From Mycobacterium stomatepiae (GTDB taxonomy: Bacteria > Actinomycetota > Actinomycetes > Mycobacteriales > Mycobacteriaceae): a stretch of 64,000 bases of DNA. The notes beneath the pieces are model-generated. The model saw only the letters and a program-made list of their open reading frames with translations. It did no database searches and was not told the origin of the DNA. How positions within the stretch are numbered: the first letter of the stretch is position 1; the number at the start of each line of letters is the position of its first letter. The translations under genes were made by a program, and so were the position numbers. Below are positions 1-11,130 of the stretch, in pieces. The stretch spans positions 5,456,001 to 5,520,000 of the forward strand of contig NZ_AP022587.1 of the NCBI RefSeq assembly GCF_010731715.1. Reading direction: 5' to 3'.

Positions 1-30
1 TGCTCTGACGCAACTGACAGGAGCATGACA

Positions 31-253
31 ATGACCACACCAGCACTGCACTGACAACCAAGGACGTCGCCGAGAAGGTCGGCACCGACCCGAAAACGCT
101 GCGCGTGTTCCTACGCGCCTCCGACGACTACAAGGCGGTCGGATCGGGGTCGCGCTACTCATTCACCGCCAAGGACGTCGCCCCACTCAAGCGAAATTCA
201 CCAAGTGGGCCGCCGAGCGCGGGACAGCTTCGTCGCCTCCGTCGGTGGCGTGA
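31..253 (+). pseudogene. Phage-type helix-turn-helix DNA-binding protein, frameshifted remnant
   Basis: A start ATG at 31 has a good ribosome binding site (AGGAG at 19-23). With two small frame corrections (near 50 and near 190) the region reads as one short protein: TTKDVAEKVGTDPKTLRVFL, then an RYSFTAKDVAPLK segment and a KFTKWAAERG end, closing at TGA 251-253. This layout resembles small DNA-binding proteins common in mycobacteriophages and mycobacterial plasmids. The family name is from memory. As it stands no frame encodes the whole protein, so it is called a pseudogene. It marks mobile-element ancestry for the left end of the window. Confidence 0.6.
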
Positions 254-312
254 GGCCCAGAACGGCCTCAGCGTGCATGACGAGTGCTGGTTCTCCTCGC
301 TAAGGTCAGCAA

Positions 313-645
313 ATGACGCGAAGGAAGTGGCAAGAGGACGATAACCTTGTCGCCGCGCGGTTGGTGCTGGTAGTTAACAATGGCCATCCCAATCCTCCTG
401 TGCCAGAGGACCACCCGGAGTACATCCGGACGCGTGACGCACTGGGAATCGACAACAGCCAGCTCACTGCGCGGGTCAACATGTTCCGCTCTAACCTGCC
501 TGGCTACGTCGGCACTATAAGCGGCAACCCAATGAACGGCGCCGATAGCGCCCTCATGCAACGGGTCCTGGGTCAAATGACCACGTCACCCGCATATGTC
601 AGGATGTGCGGCAACGCCATTCTCGAGCGACTTGAGGAAACCTAG
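313..645 (+). CDS. Hypothetical protein, 110 aa, in defence-like island
   Basis: This is an intact ORF starting MTRRKWQEDDNLVAARLVLV and ending RLEET. I do not recognise a confident family. The N-terminal pattern (RKW..(E)DD..AA..VLV..HP....H.EYI......G) vaguely resembles the small N-terminal domain found on some HNH restriction proteins, but there is no HNH motif. No signal peptide or membrane segment is visible. It lies between a decayed helix-turn-helix gene (31-253) and the tail of a second copy of that gene (651-731), and 167 bases upstream of the TIR gene on the same strand. A shared transcript with the TIR gene is possible but not shown. Confidence 0.5.
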   Translation: MTRRKWQEDDNLVAARLVLVVNNGHPNPPVPEDHPEYIRTRDALGIDNSQLTARVNMFRSNLPGYVGTISGNPMNGADSALMQRVLGQMTTSPAYVRMCGNAILERLEET

Positions 646-650
646 GCCTG

Positions 651-731
651 TTCATCGCAAAGGACGTGCCGACGCTCAAGACGCGATTCGCGAAATGGAA
701 GGGCGAGCCGCAAGCTGCAAGGAACTTCTAG
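651..731 (+). pseudogene. C-terminal tail of a second phage-type helix-turn-helix gene
   Basis: Read from 651 the sequence gives FIAKDVPTLKTRFAKWKGE and ends at TAG 729-731. It aligns residue by residue with the FTAKDVAPLK..KFTKWAAE end of the remnant at 31-253. The 5' part of this copy is absent: the intact ORF 313-645 ends only a few bases before the homology starts. This suggests two tandem copies of the gene, the second of which lost its front half. Confidence 0.55.
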
Positions 732-812
732 TAAGTCGAACATCTGTTCAACTACGCTTGACTGGTGGACTGGCGACAGTAACCAACCTCCGCGCGAACG
801 TAGGAGTAGCGC

Positions 813-1943
813 ATGGCCGAGGAAGTCAGCGAAGAGCCCGCGTACAAGTACGACATCGCGGTGTCGTTCGCCGGAGAACAGCGTGACTTCGTCGAAGACG
901 TAGTGCGTGGACTGAATCTACCCAAAGGTCGCGTCTTCTACGACGCCGACTACAAAGGGACGCTTTGGGGTGAAGAGTTGACCGAGGTCTTCACCAACCT
1001 GTACCGCGATGAGGCCCGATACGTCGTCATGTTCATCTCACGCGAGTACGCAGAGAAAGAGTGGTGCATCCTTGAGCGTCGCGCTGCACTGCGCCGACGC
1101 ATGATGACTAAAGGCGCATACATCCTCCCCGTGCGACTCGACGCGACGAAGCTCGATGAAGTCGAAGGGTTGCTGGGCACGATCGCCGACCTCGACGGCA
1201 GGCGTGAAGGGGTCGCCGGGGTAATCGCTGCGCTGCACCAGAAGCTGGAAATAGTGATGGCTGACGCTCCGCAGTCCGACGACAAAGCCGACGACGAGCC
1301 CAAGTTCGCCAAAGTGCAGATGACGCAGGACGGTCTAGTCGCCCTGCTGCAGGAGCGCCCGCATTCGTGGCAGTGGGCCGCCTTTGCCTCTGTGCTCGTT
1401 CAGCGCCGCAAGGCTATGGAAACTGCGATGCGAGACCATCGCCTTGGGTTCGCGCCTTCGACCGGTCAGCGGATTGATAACTTCCAAGCACTCAAAACGC
1501 TGGTTAGCAACACCGTCTACGACATCGAACAGGTCGGGGCGCAAATCAATGGATTCCTCTTGACAGACGCGTTTACTTCGGTGTTCGACAGCCTGGGTGA
1601 CGAGACGGCAGATGCCGACGGAATCGTGCACGCAGCAACCAGATTGATGGACTACTACGACAGGTATCTCCAACTGGCACAACGTGTCCGAGGCGCGGCA
1701 GCACCATCGAAGTACCGCAGCGTTCTCGACACGTGCGCGCGATTCGCGGATGAACCGCTATCCGGCATGGAGGACTTCATCAGGGATTACATTGCCGTCG
1801 TCGCGGCACTACCCGAACGTCTCATCGCCGCAAAGGGGGAAGACATCCAACAGCCTGTGCAAGTACGCATCCACGTTGACGATGAGCTCCTCGACGAATT
1901 GCTCCGCCAATTGAAGGACATTGCACAAGACGAGGATGGCTAA
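813..1943 (+). CDS. TIR-domain protein, probable NADase or defence effector (376 aa)
   Basis: Residues 11-140 form a prokaryotic TIR domain: the opening strand and box 1 read YDIAVSFAGE (13-22), followed by a VFYDADYKG segment, and the box around W84-C85-x-x-E88 sits where TIR NADases carry their catalytic glutamate. The C-terminal part (about 150-376) is predicted helical, has no membrane segment and I do not recognise it. It may be the sensing or oligomerisation part. The start ATG at 813 has TAGGAG seven bases upstream. Bacterial TIR proteins are known to consume NAD+ or to make cyclic-ADP-ribose signals in anti-phage systems. That role here is inferred from the domain and the island context. 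Confidence 0.8.
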   Translation: MAEEVSEEPAYKYDIAVSFAGEQRDFVEDVVRGLNLPKGRVFYDADYKGTLWGEELTEVFTNLYRDEARYVVMFISREYAEKEWCILERRAALRRRMMTKGAYILPVRLDATKLDEVEGLLGTIADLDGRREGVAGVIAALHQKLEIVMADAPQSDDKADDEPKFAKVQMTQDGLVALLQERPHSWQWAAFASVLVQRRKAMETAMRDHRLGFAPSTGQRIDNFQALKTLVSNTVYDIEQVGAQINGFLLTDAFTSVFDSLGDETADADGIVHAATRLMDYYDRYLQLAQRVRGAAAPSKYRSVLDTCARFADEPLSGMEDFIRDYIAVVAALPERLIAAKGEDIQQPVQVRIHVDDELLDELLRQLKDIAQDEDG

Positions 1944-2014
1944 GTCCCATCAAGATCGAATCGTTTGTTGCTAAAGGCCTCGAAAGTACCTCGCCACCGG
2001 TTCCCCGGTTCGGG

Positions 2015-3019
2015 TCAACCTCGAAGGGTGCGGCCGGTGGCGCCTATAAGGGTAACTCCCATTACCTCCTTCAGGAATCGCTCGCAAACTGAGTTGGCGA
2101 CCATCGCTTCTTGCGCGTTAACTGACTTAAGGCTGTGCATCCACTTGTTTCGTGCCACGCGGACCTTAGAAACGTCGTCGTAAAGATCTTTCGGGATATA
2201 TTCCATGAAAGACAACATCTCGGACATAACGGATGCTGTAAATGTGCGCCCATCTTGCAGTCTCTCCCGTCGCTTCGCGTCGATAAATTGCTCACCCTGT
2301 CGGGATTGGTGATCCTGCTGCATACGTCGCCAAAGGTCGTTAATTAGCTTTTCTATGACGGTCCAACTGCTCGTTAGTGACAAACTGTGATTATGGTCTT
2401 GAAAAGCAATGCTTGCGCGGAGAAAAAGATCGATGAGAAGTATTCCTTCGTCACCGTGGTTATCGATAAAAGTCGACAGATCATTGGCAGCATTCTGCAC
2501 CACCTCTGCGCTAACTGGTTTAGGTGGCCTATTCAAAATTCGCATATCAAAGAAAGGCGGTCCGGCGTACGTGTGCGCAAAGCTGGACGCAGCCAAGCGG
2601 AACACACTTGGACTACCGCCGCCAATTCCAGACTCTAAGCTGTGCATTGAAAAGCACGTTGCTGGACTTACAACCATGCGTTCCATAGTCCATTGGTCAA
2701 TTTCCATGTGGCGCGTGTAGAAAAACGCGAGGTATGTATTCATGATCCGAGTTTGACGAACCTTCTTTTCCGCCAGAACGTCGAAGTCGTCAATGAAATG
2801 CGGTCCGTTCATCGGGGTAGCGCAGTTTTCACTCGTGGTGAAGTCGAAAGCGATGAGGCCCTCTACGGAAGCGCGGAACTCCAGACCGCAATGAAGGGTC
2901 GTCCGCAATACCGCTTCGTTGAAGCGATCAAAAAACACCTGCTTGGTGCTTTCGTCGACGGGGCGCTCACCGAGAAAAACTGGAGGATCGTGATAGAAGC
3001 CGGTGATGTTGGGGTTCAC
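2015..3019 (-). CDS. Hypothetical protein with C-terminal HEPN-like RX4H motif (334 aa)
   Basis: The reading frame opens further upstream, but the GTG at 3019 is preceded by GAGGAAG at proper spacing and is taken as the start. The C-terminal third contains a helix around WTVIEKLINDLW and then VRVARNKWMHSL, which matches the HEPN nuclease signature R-polar-X3-H (R290, N291, H295). HEPN domains are metal-independent RNases in abortive-infection and toxin systems. The N-terminal two thirds (including CGLEFRASVEGLIAFDF and a segment rich in aromatic residues) are unrecognised. The gene converges with the TIR gene (71 bases between stops) and is more A/T-rich than the core genome, which suggests acquisition by transfer. 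Confidence 0.65.
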   Translation of the reverse strand: MNPNITGFYHDPPVFLGERPVDESTKQVFFDRFNEAVLRTTLHCGLEFRASVEGLIAFDFTTSENCATPMNGPHFIDDFDVLAEKKVRQTRIMNTYLAFFYTRHMEIDQWTMERMVVSPATCFSMHSLESGIGGGSPSVFRLAASSFAHTYAGPPFFDMRILNRPPKPVSAEVVQNAANDLSTFIDNHGDEGILLIDLFLRASIAFQDHNHSLSLTSSWTVIEKLINDLWRRMQQDHQSRQGEQFIDAKRRERLQDGRTFTASVMSEMLSFMEYIPKDLYDDVSKVRVARNKWMHSLKSVNAQEAMVANSVCERFLKEVMGVTLIGATGRTLRG

Positions 3020-3319
3020 AGGAAACTTCCTCGATATATGCCGCCGATTGACACTGATTTTGCTAGTGAAACACAAGTGTCGGACACGCACCCTCGGCGA
3101 CTCAAAGGTCGGCTCACGGAGCGCACACGTACGAGGCATCGGCCCCCGCGTAGTGCTCGGAGCGCGTACGGCGCCCCCCGAAAGCCTTATGGCCAAAACT
3201 TGGGAACGGTGGCGACGTCTTGAGCGTCAAAGCCCGTCCGTGGCCACGACCGACCCGATGGGTGTGGCCCCCAGGGTGTTGACGTGCGTGATCGCCTTCC
3301 CATGCGTATTGCCCACACA

Positions 3320-3521
3320 GCGGGTAGACGGTGGGCGCACGCGTGCGCGTCACTCGTGCGGCACGGCAATGCCCCTTCGGGGTGTTCCGTTGGCCGTGAT
3401 CGCGAAGTGGCTCGGTCACGCCGACGCGTCGATCACCGCACGCATCTATGCCCATTCGCAGGATGACGCGTTGAAGGCCGCGGGCGTGACTTTGGCGCAG
3501 GTTGTCGCCCCCCTTCGATAG
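3320..3521 (+). pseudogene. Tyrosine recombinase (phage integrase), C-terminal fragment
   Basis: The frame ending at TAG 3519-3521 reads ARHSCGTAMPLRGVPLAVIA, then KWLGHADASITARIYAHSQD. This contains the integrase box II pattern H-x-x-(R), the GH, and the Y of the catalytic tyrosine region (ARIYAHSQDDAL). The catalytic arginine and the rest of the catalytic domain upstream are not readable in any single frame, so this is a relic. It lies about 730 bases from the 3' end of tRNA-Arg, the usual position for a tRNA-targeting integrase, and explains how the island could have arrived. Bases 3020-3319 between the HEPN gene and this fragment hold no gene that I can support. Confidence 0.7.
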
Positions 3522-3531
3522 CCTCAAGTGC

Positions 3532-4158
3532 GTGAACGTCGGTAATTCCGTGCGGCATGCTCTAAACCACTGGACCAAGCGTGAATGGGACGCCGCGATG
3601 CTTCACGCGTGTAATGCAGTGGATGCAACGGGCAAGAAGCGGTACGCGAAGCTCGGCGTGGGACGTCGATTCAAGGCGACAATTCGTGACTCGGTGGACA
3701 TGTTCGGGGCCATGGCGTTCCCCAACCTCGATCTCGACCGCATGCGATTCCCGGTGCGCGTCCAATCGAACTTGCCTGATAAGCGACCTGACATCGCTGA
3801 CGTCTTGTATGGCATCCACCGCTGCAGTCACGGGCATGGCGAGGACCTGCCTGCGGGCTTTGAACTCGTCGACTACATAAACAACCAGACATTTCAGTTC
3901 ACCATCGGAAGAGATGGAACGTTGCGATTGCCTGCGGCCGCAATTGTCGGGCTACTCGCAGTAGCCGTCTTTGCCCCTGAGAATGTCAGTCAACATGCCC
4001 CTGGCGAACCTTGCTTGAGTTGGTCGCACCACGTCTTTCCCGTCAACGATTCGTGGGGTAAGCAACAGCTTTTTAGAGACTTGTTGGTAAGGGAAGGTCC
4101 GCCGAAGAGGGCGCTGGATTGGGGTAACTGGTGGGACGACTGGACACCAGTTCGATGA
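3532..4158 (+). CDS. Hypothetical protein (208 aa), possible HEPN-like RX4H motif
   Basis: The frame is open from a TTG at 3502. GTG 3532 is chosen because the protein pattern begins there (VNVGNSVRHALNHWTKREWD), though GTG 3550 is also possible. The N-terminal part looks helical (WDAAMLHACNAVD). YGIHRCSHGHGEDLPAG contains an R-X4-H arrangement (R97, H102) in a setting typical of HEPN-like helical bundles. That reading is inference only. There is no signal peptide or clear membrane helix, although AAAIVGLLAVAVFA (about 136-149) is hydrophobic. The gene sits between the integrase relic and the tRNA, so it belongs to the island. Its function is unknown. Confidence 0.5.
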   Translation: MNVGNSVRHALNHWTKREWDAAMLHACNAVDATGKKRYAKLGVGRRFKATIRDSVDMFGAMAFPNLDLDRMRFPVRVQSNLPDKRPDIADVLYGIHRCSHGHGEDLPAGFELVDYINNQTFQFTIGRDGTLRLPAAAIVGLLAVAVFAPENVSQHAPGEPCLSWSHHVFPVNDSWGKQQLFRDLLVREGPPKRALDWGNWWDDWTPVR

Positions 4159-4252
4159 TGCTTGTGACATCGTGTGACACGGAGCGACTGGACGTTACAG
4201 AATTACTCGGACGCGGTCGGGCATAACCGCACTTCAGAGGCGATTTCGAGAG

Positions 4253-4325
4253 TGCCCCCGGCAGGATTCGAACCTGCGGCCTTCTGCTCCGGAGGCAGAC
4301 GCTCTATCCCCTGAGCTACGGGGGC
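4253..4325 (-). tRNA. tRNA-Arg (anticodon CCG)
   Basis: The reverse complement folds as a full cloverleaf. The acceptor stem is GCCCCCG/CGGGGGC, the D arm starts TAGCTC, the anticodon loop CTCCGGA has anticodon CCG, and the T loop is GGTTCGAATCC. The discriminator is A, and CCA is not encoded. It reads CGG codons, abundant in this high-GC genome. Its 3' end points towards the island at 1-4.2 kb that carries an integrase remnant, the standard geometry of a tRNA attachment site. Confidence 0.97.
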
Positions 4326-4425
4326 GCACGCTATACATACTGCGCCAATGGGCCCCGACAGACTAACGCATCCGGGTGGCCGACCTGACATCGCAATGGA
4401 TTCGGGGCGTAGGCACGCTAACCAA

Positions 4426-4431
4426 TAGGAT
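4426..4431 (+). promoter_or_regulatory. Candidate -10 box for a leaderless argS transcript
   Basis: TAGGAT fits the actinobacterial TANNNT -10 box and ends eight bases before the argS GTG at 4440. There is no Shine-Dalgarno sequence in front of that GTG. Transcription would begin at or next to the start codon. No convincing -35 box is visible. Confidence 0.4.
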
Positions 4432-4439
4432 GGACGCTC

Positions 4440-6092
4440 GTGACCCCCGCTGACCTGGCTGAGCTGCTCAAAGTCACCGCATCCGCGGTGCTTGCCGAGC
4501 GTGGCCTCGACGTCTCCGCACTACCGGCGACGGTCACCGTGGAGCGCCCGCGCAATCCCGAGCACGGCGATTACGCGAGCAATCTGGCCATGCAACTGGG
4601 CAAGAAGGTCGGGGCCAACCCACGTGAGCTGGCCGGATGGCTCGCCGAGGCGCTGGCCGCCGCCGACGGCGTCTCCTCGGCGGAAGTGGCGGGACCGGGC
4701 TTCATCAACCTGCGCCTCGAGGCGTCCGCGCAGGCCAAGGTCGTCAACGACGTCATCGACGCCGGCGCCCACTTCGGGTACTCCGACGCGCTGGCCGGCC
4801 GCAAGATCAACCTGGAATTCGTCTCGGCCAACCCGACCGGCCCGATCCACATCGGCGGCACCCGCTGGGCCGCCGTCGGCGATGCCCTGGGCCGGTTGCT
4901 CACGACGCAGGGCGCCGACGTGACGCGCGAGTACTACTTCAACGACCACGGCGCCCAGATCGACCGATTCGCCAACTCGTTGATCGCCGCGGCCAAGGGA
5001 GAACCCACCCCGGAAGACGGCTACGCCGGCAGCTACATCAACGACATCGCGGCGCAGGTTTTACAGAAGGCGCCCGACGCGCTGAGCCTGCCGGACACCG
5101 AGATGCACGAGACCTTCCGCGAGATCGGCGTCGACCTGATGTTCACCCACATCAAGGAGACGTTGCACGAATTCGGCACCGATTTCGACGTGTACACACA
5201 TGAAGACTCGATGCACACCAGCGGGCGCGTCGACGAGGCCATCGCCCGGCTGCGTGACTCCGGCAACATCTACGAGCAGGATGGCGCAAGCTGGTTGCGC
5301 AGCAGCGCTTTTGGTGACGACAAGGACCGCGTCGTGATCAAGAGCGACGGCAAACCCGCCTACATCGCCGGGGACATCGCGTACTACCTGGACAAGCGGC
5401 AACGCGGATTCGACCTGTGCATCTACATGCTCGGCGCCGACCATCACGGCTACATCGCGAGGCTCAAGGCCGCGGCCGCGGCCTTCGGCGACGACCCCGC
5501 GACCGTCGAGGTGCTGATCGGGCAGATGGTCAACCTGGTCCGCGACGGCCAGCCGGTGCGGATGAGCAAACGCGCCGGCACCGTGATCACGCTCGACGAC
5601 CTGGTCGAGGCGCTGGGCGTCGACGCCGCGCGCTACAGCCTGATCCGTTCGTCGGTGGATACCGCGATCGACATCGACCTGGCGTTGTGGTCCTCGGCGT
5701 CGAATGAAAACCCGGTCTACTACGTGCAATACGCACATGCCCGGCTCTCGGCGCTGGCCCGCAACGCCGCCGAGCTCGGCCTGATCCCCGACACCGGGCA
5801 TCTCGAGTTGCTCAGCCACGACAAGGAAGGCACGTTGCTGCGCACCATCGGCGAGTTCCCCCGGGTGCTCGACACCGCCGCGTCCCTTCGTGAACCGCAC
5901 CGCATCTGCCGTTACCTGGAAGACCTGGCCGGTGACTACCATCGGTTCTACGACTCGTGCCGGGTATTGCCCCAGGGCGACGAACAACCCACCGACCTGC
6001 ACGTCGCCCGGCTGGCGTTGTGCCAGGCCACCCGCCAGGTCATCGCCAACGGATTGGCAATACTCGGCGTCAGCGCCCCGGAGAGAATGTGA
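4440..6092 (+). CDS. argS: Arginyl-tRNA synthetase
   Basis: This 550-aa class I aminoacyl-tRNA synthetase charges tRNA-Arg with arginine using ATP in the cytoplasm. The N-terminal Arg-specific domain (about 1-100) is followed by the catalytic fold with the HIGH-type signature GPIHIGG (near 135-142) and the KMSKS-type loop VRMSKRAGT (near 374-382). The C-terminal anticodon-binding domain ends LGVSAPERM. The sequence is close to the M. tuberculosis ArgS that I recall along its full length. GTG 4440 is the start because an in-frame ATG does not exist nearby. It heads a tight operon and overlaps lysA by four bases (GTGA). Confidence 0.98.
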   Translation: MTPADLAELLKVTASAVLAERGLDVSALPATVTVERPRNPEHGDYASNLAMQLGKKVGANPRELAGWLAEALAAADGVSSAEVAGPGFINLRLEASAQAKVVNDVIDAGAHFGYSDALAGRKINLEFVSANPTGPIHIGGTRWAAVGDALGRLLTTQGADVTREYYFNDHGAQIDRFANSLIAAAKGEPTPEDGYAGSYINDIAAQVLQKAPDALSLPDTEMHETFREIGVDLMFTHIKETLHEFGTDFDVYTHEDSMHTSGRVDEAIARLRDSGNIYEQDGASWLRSSAFGDDKDRVVIKSDGKPAYIAGDIAYYLDKRQRGFDLCIYMLGADHHGYIARLKAAAAAFGDDPATVEVLIGQMVNLVRDGQPVRMSKRAGTVITLDDLVEALGVDAARYSLIRSSVDTAIDIDLALWSSASNENPVYYVQYAHARLSALARNAAELGLIPDTGHLELLSHDKEGTLLRTIGEFPRVLDTAASLREPHRICRYLEDLAGDYHRFYDSCRVLPQGDEQPTDLHVARLALCQATRQVIANGLAILGVSAPERM

Positions 6093-7507
6093 ACGTCCAT
6101 CCCGCCGGTCCCCGGCACGCCGAAGAAATCCGTCACGCGGACAGCCCGCCCCGGCCGCAGTCCCCAGAGGAGCTGCTGGGCTTGGCGCCGAATGTGTGGC
6201 CTCTCAACATGGTTCGCGGTGACGACGGCGTGGCCGTCATCGCCGGAATCCCCGTGACCGACCTTGCCCACGAATACGGAACCCCGCTGTTCGTCATCGA
6301 CGAGGACGACTTCCGATCCCGCTGCGCAGAGATCGCGGCGGCGTTCGGCGGCGGCGCCAATGTCCACTACGCCGCTAAAGCCTTCCTGTGCACCGAGATT
6401 GCGCGCTGGATCGACGAAGAGGGCCTCTGCCTCGACGTGTGCACCGGCGGAGAGCTGGCCGTCGCGCTGCACGCCAACTTCCCGCCCGAGCGAATCACCC
6501 TGCACGGCAACAACAAATCCGTCGCGGAGTTGACGGCCGCCGTCAAAGCCGGAGTTGGCCACATCGTGGTGGACTCGATGACCGAAATCGAGCGCCTGGA
6601 AACTATCGCCGGCGAGCTCGGGGTCGTCCAGGACGTCTTCGTCCGGCTCACCGTCGGCGTCGAGGCACATACCCACGAGTTCATCTCCACCGCACACGAG
6701 GACCAGAAGTTCGGCCTGTCGGTCGCCGGCGGGGCGGCGATGGCCGCGGTGGAGCGGGTATTCGCGACCGATCACCTGCGGCTGGTCGGGTTGCACAGTC
6801 ACATCGGTTCGCAGATCTTCGATGTCGCCGGCTTCGAGCTGGCCGCGCGCCGGGTCCTGGGCCTGCTGCAGGAGGTCGTCGGCCGGTTCGGGGTGGAGAA
6901 GACCGCGCAGATCTCGACGGTCGATCTCGGTGGCGGCCTTGGCATCTCGTACCTGGCCTCCGATGACCCGCCCCCGATGTCGGAATTGGCGGCCAAGCTG
7001 AGCACGATCATCAGCAACGAGGCGGCGGCCGTGGGTCTGCCCACGCCCCGGCTGGTGGTGGAGCCGGGGCGGGCCATCGCCGGACCCGGGACCATCACGC
7101 TCTACGAGGTCGGCACCGTCAAGGACGTCGAGGTCAGCACGACGGCGATCCGGCGTTACGTCAGCGTCGATGGCGGCATGAGCGACAACATCCGCACCGC
7201 GCTCTACGACGCGCAGTACGACGCCCGGCTGGTGTCGCGGGTCAGCGATGCACCGGCAGCGCTGGCTCGCATCGTCGGAAAGCACTGCGAGAGCGGTGAT
7301 ATCGTCGTGCGCGACACCTGGGTGCCCGGGGATCTGGGACCGGGCGACCTGCTGGGGGTGGCCGCGACCGGTGCCTACTGCTATTCGCTGTCGAGTCGCT
7401 ACAACATGATCTGCCGGCCTGCCGTGGTAGCGGTTCGCGACGGGCGGGCCCGCCTGATCCTGCGCCGGGAGACGGTCGACGATCTGCTGAGTCTGGAAGT
7501 GAGGTGA
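6089..7507 (+). CDS. lysA: Diaminopimelate decarboxylase
   Basis: This PLP enzyme decarboxylates meso-diaminopimelate to L-lysine, the last step of lysine synthesis. The 472-aa protein shows the fold-III PLP lysine in [11 protein letters not shown] (K97), the HGNNKS segment, the glycine-rich phosphate-binding loop [10 protein letters not shown], and the substrate-binding region CESGDIIVRDTW-like near 400. The open frame extends further upstream, but GTG 6089 overlapping the argS stop is the natural coupled start. The N-terminus ([14 protein letters not shown]...) is about 25 residues longer than the M. tuberculosis protein that I recall. The next gene, hom, begins three bases after its stop. 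Confidence 0.97.
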   Translation: MNVHPAGPRHAEEIRHADSPPRPQSPEELLGLAPNVWPLNMVRGDDGVAVIAGIPVTDLAHEYGTPLFVIDEDDFRSRCAEIAAAFGGGANVHYAAKAFLCTEIARWIDEEGLCLDVCTGGELAVALHANFPPERITLHGNNKSVAELTAAVKAGVGHIVVDSMTEIERLETIAGELGVVQDVFVRLTVGVEAHTHEFISTAHEDQKFGLSVAGGAAMAAVERVFATDHLRLVGLHSHIGSQIFDVAGFELAARRVLGLLQEVVGRFGVEKTAQISTVDLGGGLGISYLASDDPPPMSELAAKLSTIISNEAAAVGLPTPRLVVEPGRAIAGPGTITLYEVGTVKDVEVSTTAIRRYVSVDGGMSDNIRTALYDAQYDARLVSRVSDAPAALARIVGKHCESGDIVVRDTWVPGDLGPGDLLGVAATGAYCYSLSSRYNMICRPAVVAVRDGRARLILRRETVDDLLSLEVR

Positions 7508-7510
7508 ACG

Positions 7511-8832
7511 GTGTCCGATAATGGAAAGCCGGTCGGCGTAGCGGTACTCGGGTTCGGCAACGTCGGCAGCGAAGTGGTCCGCATCATCGCGGAGAGCGCG
7601 GACGATCTCGCGGCCCGTGTCGGCGCGCCTCTTGCCTTGCGCGGCATCGGGGTTCGGCGCGTCGCGCCTGATCGCGGTGTCCCGGTCGAGCTGCTCACCG
7701 ACAACATCGAAGAGCTGGTGTCGCGGGAAGACGTCGATATCGTCGTCGAGTTGATGGGACCGGTGGAGCCGTCGCGCAAGGCGATCCTGACCGCGCTCGA
7801 GCACGGTAAGTCCGTCGTCACCGCCAACAAGGCATTGTTGGCGACGTCGACCGGGGAACTGGCGCAGGCAGCCGAAAATGCGCATGTCGACTTGTATTTC
7901 GAGGCGGCGGTCGCGGGCGCGATCCCGGTGATCCGTCCGTTGACCCAGTCGCTGGCCGGTGACACGGTGGTGCGGGTGGCCGGCATCGTCAACGGCACCA
8001 CCAACTACATCCTGTCCGCGATGGACAGCACCGGCACCGACTACGACAGCGCCCTGGCCGACGCGAGTGCGCTGGGCTATGCCGAGGCCGATCCCACCGC
8101 GGATGTCGAGGGCTACGACGCCGCCGCCAAGGCCGCGATCCTGGCGTCCATCGCCTTCCATACTCGGGTGACCGCCAACGACGTCTATCGCGAAGGCATC
8201 GCCAAGATCACCCCGGCCGATTTCGCGTCCGCGCACGCGCTGGGCTGCACCATCAAGTTGCTGTCTATCTGCGAACGCATCGCGGGCGACGATGGCCAGC
8301 AACGGGTCTCGGCACGGGTCTACCCGGCACTGGTGCCGCTGGCGCACCCGCTGGCCACCGTCAGCGGGGCGTTCAATGCGGTGGTGGTGGAGGCCGAGGC
8401 GGCGGGCCGGCTGATGTTCTACGGCCAGGGCGCCGGCGGTGCGCCGACCGCATCGGCGGTGACGGGCGACCTGGTGATGGCCGCCCGCAACCGGGTGCTG
8501 GGCAGCCGTGGGCCGAAGGAATCCAAGTACGCCCAATTGCCGATCGCACCAATGGGTTTCATCTCCACCCGCTATTACGTCAGCATGAACGTCGCCGACA
8601 AGCCCGGTGTGTTGTCTTCGGTGGCAGCCGAATTCGCCAAGCGCGAGGTCAGCATCGCCGAGGTTCGGCAGGAAGGCGTCGCGGACGAAGGCGGGCGGCG
8701 AGTGGGCGCCCGCATCGTGGTGGTCACGCACAGTGCCACCGATGCGGCTCTCTCCGAAACCGTGGAAGCGCTGGCCGATTTGGATGTCGTGCAGAGTGTG
8801 GCAAGCGTGCTGAGATTGGAAGGAACCAGCAT

Positions 8833-8836
<4 letters not shown>
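7511..8836 (+). CDS. hom: Homoserine dehydrogenase
   Basis: The enzyme reduces aspartate semialdehyde to homoserine with NAD(P)H at the branch from lysine to threonine and methionine (also named thrA in mycobacteria). The 441-aa protein begins with the nucleotide-binding loop [13 protein letters not shown], has the catalytic-domain segment [11 protein letters not shown], and ends with an ACT domain (about 355-435, [20 protein letters not shown]), the usual site of threonine feedback control. GTG 7511 follows lysA by three bases. The stop overlaps the thrC start as ATGA. Confidence 0.97.
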
Positions 8837-10862
<2,026 letters not shown>

Positions 10863-10887
10863 TCCACAGGCTCACCGGAGGGTTTGC

Positions 10888-10916
10888 TTGCTTCAAGCAC
10901 AGATGCGGGCTATTCT
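10888..10916 (+). promoter_or_regulatory. Candidate SigA-type promoter of rho
   Basis: TTGCTT (10888-10893) and TATTCT (10911-10916) are separated by 17 bases. Transcription from here would give rho a 5' leader of a little over 200 bases. This is the only good -35/-10 pair that I see in the thrB-rho gap (10863-11130). A long leader would suit autoregulation of rho, which is known for rho genes in other bacteria but not shown here. Confidence 0.45.
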
Positions 10917-11130
10917 CGGCATCGTCCAGCAATCGCAGTCATCTGCATCTGCATGCATACTGCCTTGCCGCTGGTACAACACCAATTCTTCTCGTGGACG
11001 AGGTTCGCCGTTTTCTCCGCCCAGCCAGGCGATCACCGTTGCAGAGTCGATATTTGGGTGCACTCGGCAATTTAGCTGAATGCAACGAACCCCTCGTATG
11101 ACGTGATCAGCGGGGGAAGAAAGGAAATCC

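Noticed and set aside
2693..3223. 176-codon plus-strand frame opposite the HEPN-like gene
   Set aside because: The minus-strand gene has a better start, a ribosome binding site and a recognisable motif; the plus frame has none.
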